Shown here: positions 5,594 through 6,176 of the stretch, piece after piece
Layout: every line of letters starts with the position of its first letter
How positions within the stretch are numbered: position 1 is the first letter of the stretch
Assembly: GCA_030627585.1 (NCBI GenBank)
Contig: DAOURU010000072.1
Location: forward strand, 1-6,176
DNA from: Bacillota bacterium
GTDB lineage: Bacteria > Bacillota > DSM-12270 > Thermacetogeniales > Thermacetogeniaceae
Length of the DNA: 6,176 nucleotides
Direction of reading: 5' to 3'
The notes under the pieces: model-generated
What the model was told of the DNA's origin: nothing
The model's database searches: none
What the model saw: the letters and a program-made list of their open reading frames with translations, nothing else
Translations under genes and position numbers: made by a program

Positions 5594-6176
5594 GTTTTAA
5601 CTCCACTGGAAAAGGCCTCGATTCTTGTGGAGGCCCTGCCGTACATCAGAAGGTTTGCCGGTGAGACCGTTGTCATTAAATACGGGGGGCGGGCGATGAC
5701 GAGCGACGAGTTGAAGCACGGGGTGATTACCGACTGCATTTTGCTGAAGCTGGTCGGCATTCATCCGGTGCTCGTGCACGGGGGAGGCTCTGCGATTGAT
5801 GCCATGCTCCGGCGGCTCGGGAAGAAATGGGAATTCGTGCGCGGCCAGCGGGTAACTGATCAAGAAACCATGGCCGTTGTGGAAATGGTCTTGGCCGGCA
5901 GGATCAATAAGGAAATCGTGGCCTTGATTCATAAATTGGGCGGAAAGGGAATCGGTCTCTGCGGGAAGGACGGGAACCTCATCGAAGCCCGCAAGAAGGT
6001 TTTGTCCGGCGGCCCGGGGGAAGAGCCCGTTGATTTAGGGTACGTAGGAGAAATAACCCGCGTTAATCCCGAAATCATTGAGAAGGTAAAAGGGGAAGGC
6101 TATATTCCGGTGGTTGCCCCCATCGGCGCGGGAAAAGACGGGGAAAGCTATAACATCAATGCTGACTATGTTGCGG
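5591..6176 (+). CDS. argB: Acetylglutamate kinase, N-terminal two thirds; 3' end outside window
   Basis: ArgB phosphorylates the gamma-carboxyl of N-acetylglutamate with ATP, the committed step of the pathway in organisms with ArgJ. The 195 visible residues represent about two thirds of a usual protein of roughly 290-300. Conserved parts are Lys30 in VIKYGG, the HGGG loop at 63-66, Arg87 in GQRVTD (acetylglutamate binding), VEMVLAGRINKEIV (97-110), GLCGKDG (122-128), and YNINADYVA with Asn188 and Asp192, aligning with catalytic residues Lys8, Arg66, Asn158 and Asp162 of the E. coli enzyme. Residues 1-25 form an N-terminal extension absent from E. coli ArgB and typical of hexameric, arginine-inhibited kinases, so feedback inhibition is likely. 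Two usually constant positions differ: Arg34 in KYGGRAM, where many homologues have Asn, and Ser67 after HGGG, where Pro is common. The frame is intact to the window edge. Confidence 0.96.
   Translation, partial: MVLTPLEKASILVEALPYIRRFAGETVVIKYGGRAMTSDELKHGVITDCILLKLVGIHPVLVHGGGSAIDAMLRRLGKKWEFVRGQRVTDQETMAVVEMVLAGRINKEIVALIHKLGGKGIGLCGKDGNLIEARKKVLSGGPGEEPVDLGYVGEITRVNPEIIEKVKGEGYIPVVAPIGAGKDGESYNINADYVA

Noticed and set aside
1..6176. CRISPR arrays, tRNA or rRNA genes, insertion sequences
   Set aside because: Reading through the window showed no regularly spaced repeats, no tRNA-like cloverleaf or rRNA signature and no transposase motif; the gaps between genes are too small to hold them.

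Overview
This 6.2 kb window looks like chromosomal DNA of a moderately GC-rich Firmicute, most likely an anaerobic or thermophilic clostridial/Peptococcales-type lineage. That placement is inferred from three things: the argC-argJ-argB order, the radical SAM protein paired with an AMMECR1 protein, and the strong AGGAGG-type ribosome binding sites with one TTG start. No single marker fixes the genus. All genes read on the + strand.

Region 1 (1-659) is the 3' end of a large restriction enzyme of the type III Res / helicase-nuclease kind, cut by the left edge. Only the C-terminal PD-(D/E)XK nuclease part is visible. Its DNA is clearly more AT-rich than what follows (17 G+C of 60 at 361-420, against 43 of 60 at 901-960), which fits a laterally acquired defence gene next to core genes. 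Region 2 (660-799) is a short junction with no convincing gene. It holds a good sigma-A type promoter and a leader hairpin.

Region 3 (800-3145) is a two-gene unit of the AmmeMemoRadiSam type. The first gene fuses a class III extradiol-dioxygenase-B/MEMO-like domain to an AMMECR1 domain. The second is the partner radical SAM enzyme with extra cysteine pairs at both ends. Such sets are widely conserved, but to my knowledge their reaction has not been established, so this is the most open biology in the window. A probable Rho-independent terminator closes the unit.

Region 4 (3200-6176) is the start of an arginine biosynthesis operon: promoter with overlapping ArgR-type boxes, then argC, argJ and argB (cut by the right edge). 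ArgB phosphorylates N-acetylglutamate, ArgC reduces the acyl phosphate to the semialdehyde, and ArgJ recycles the acetyl group from N-acetylornithine to glutamate. ArgJ makes this the cyclic acetyl pathway, and ArgB carries the extra N-terminal segment typical of arginine-inhibited enzymes. Both repression by ArgR and feedback inhibition are therefore suggested.

The core genes belong to recognised families. The points worth a second look are the fused Amr protein, the restriction-gene junction, the ARG-box promoter and a small self-complementary repeat bracketing the argJ start codon.
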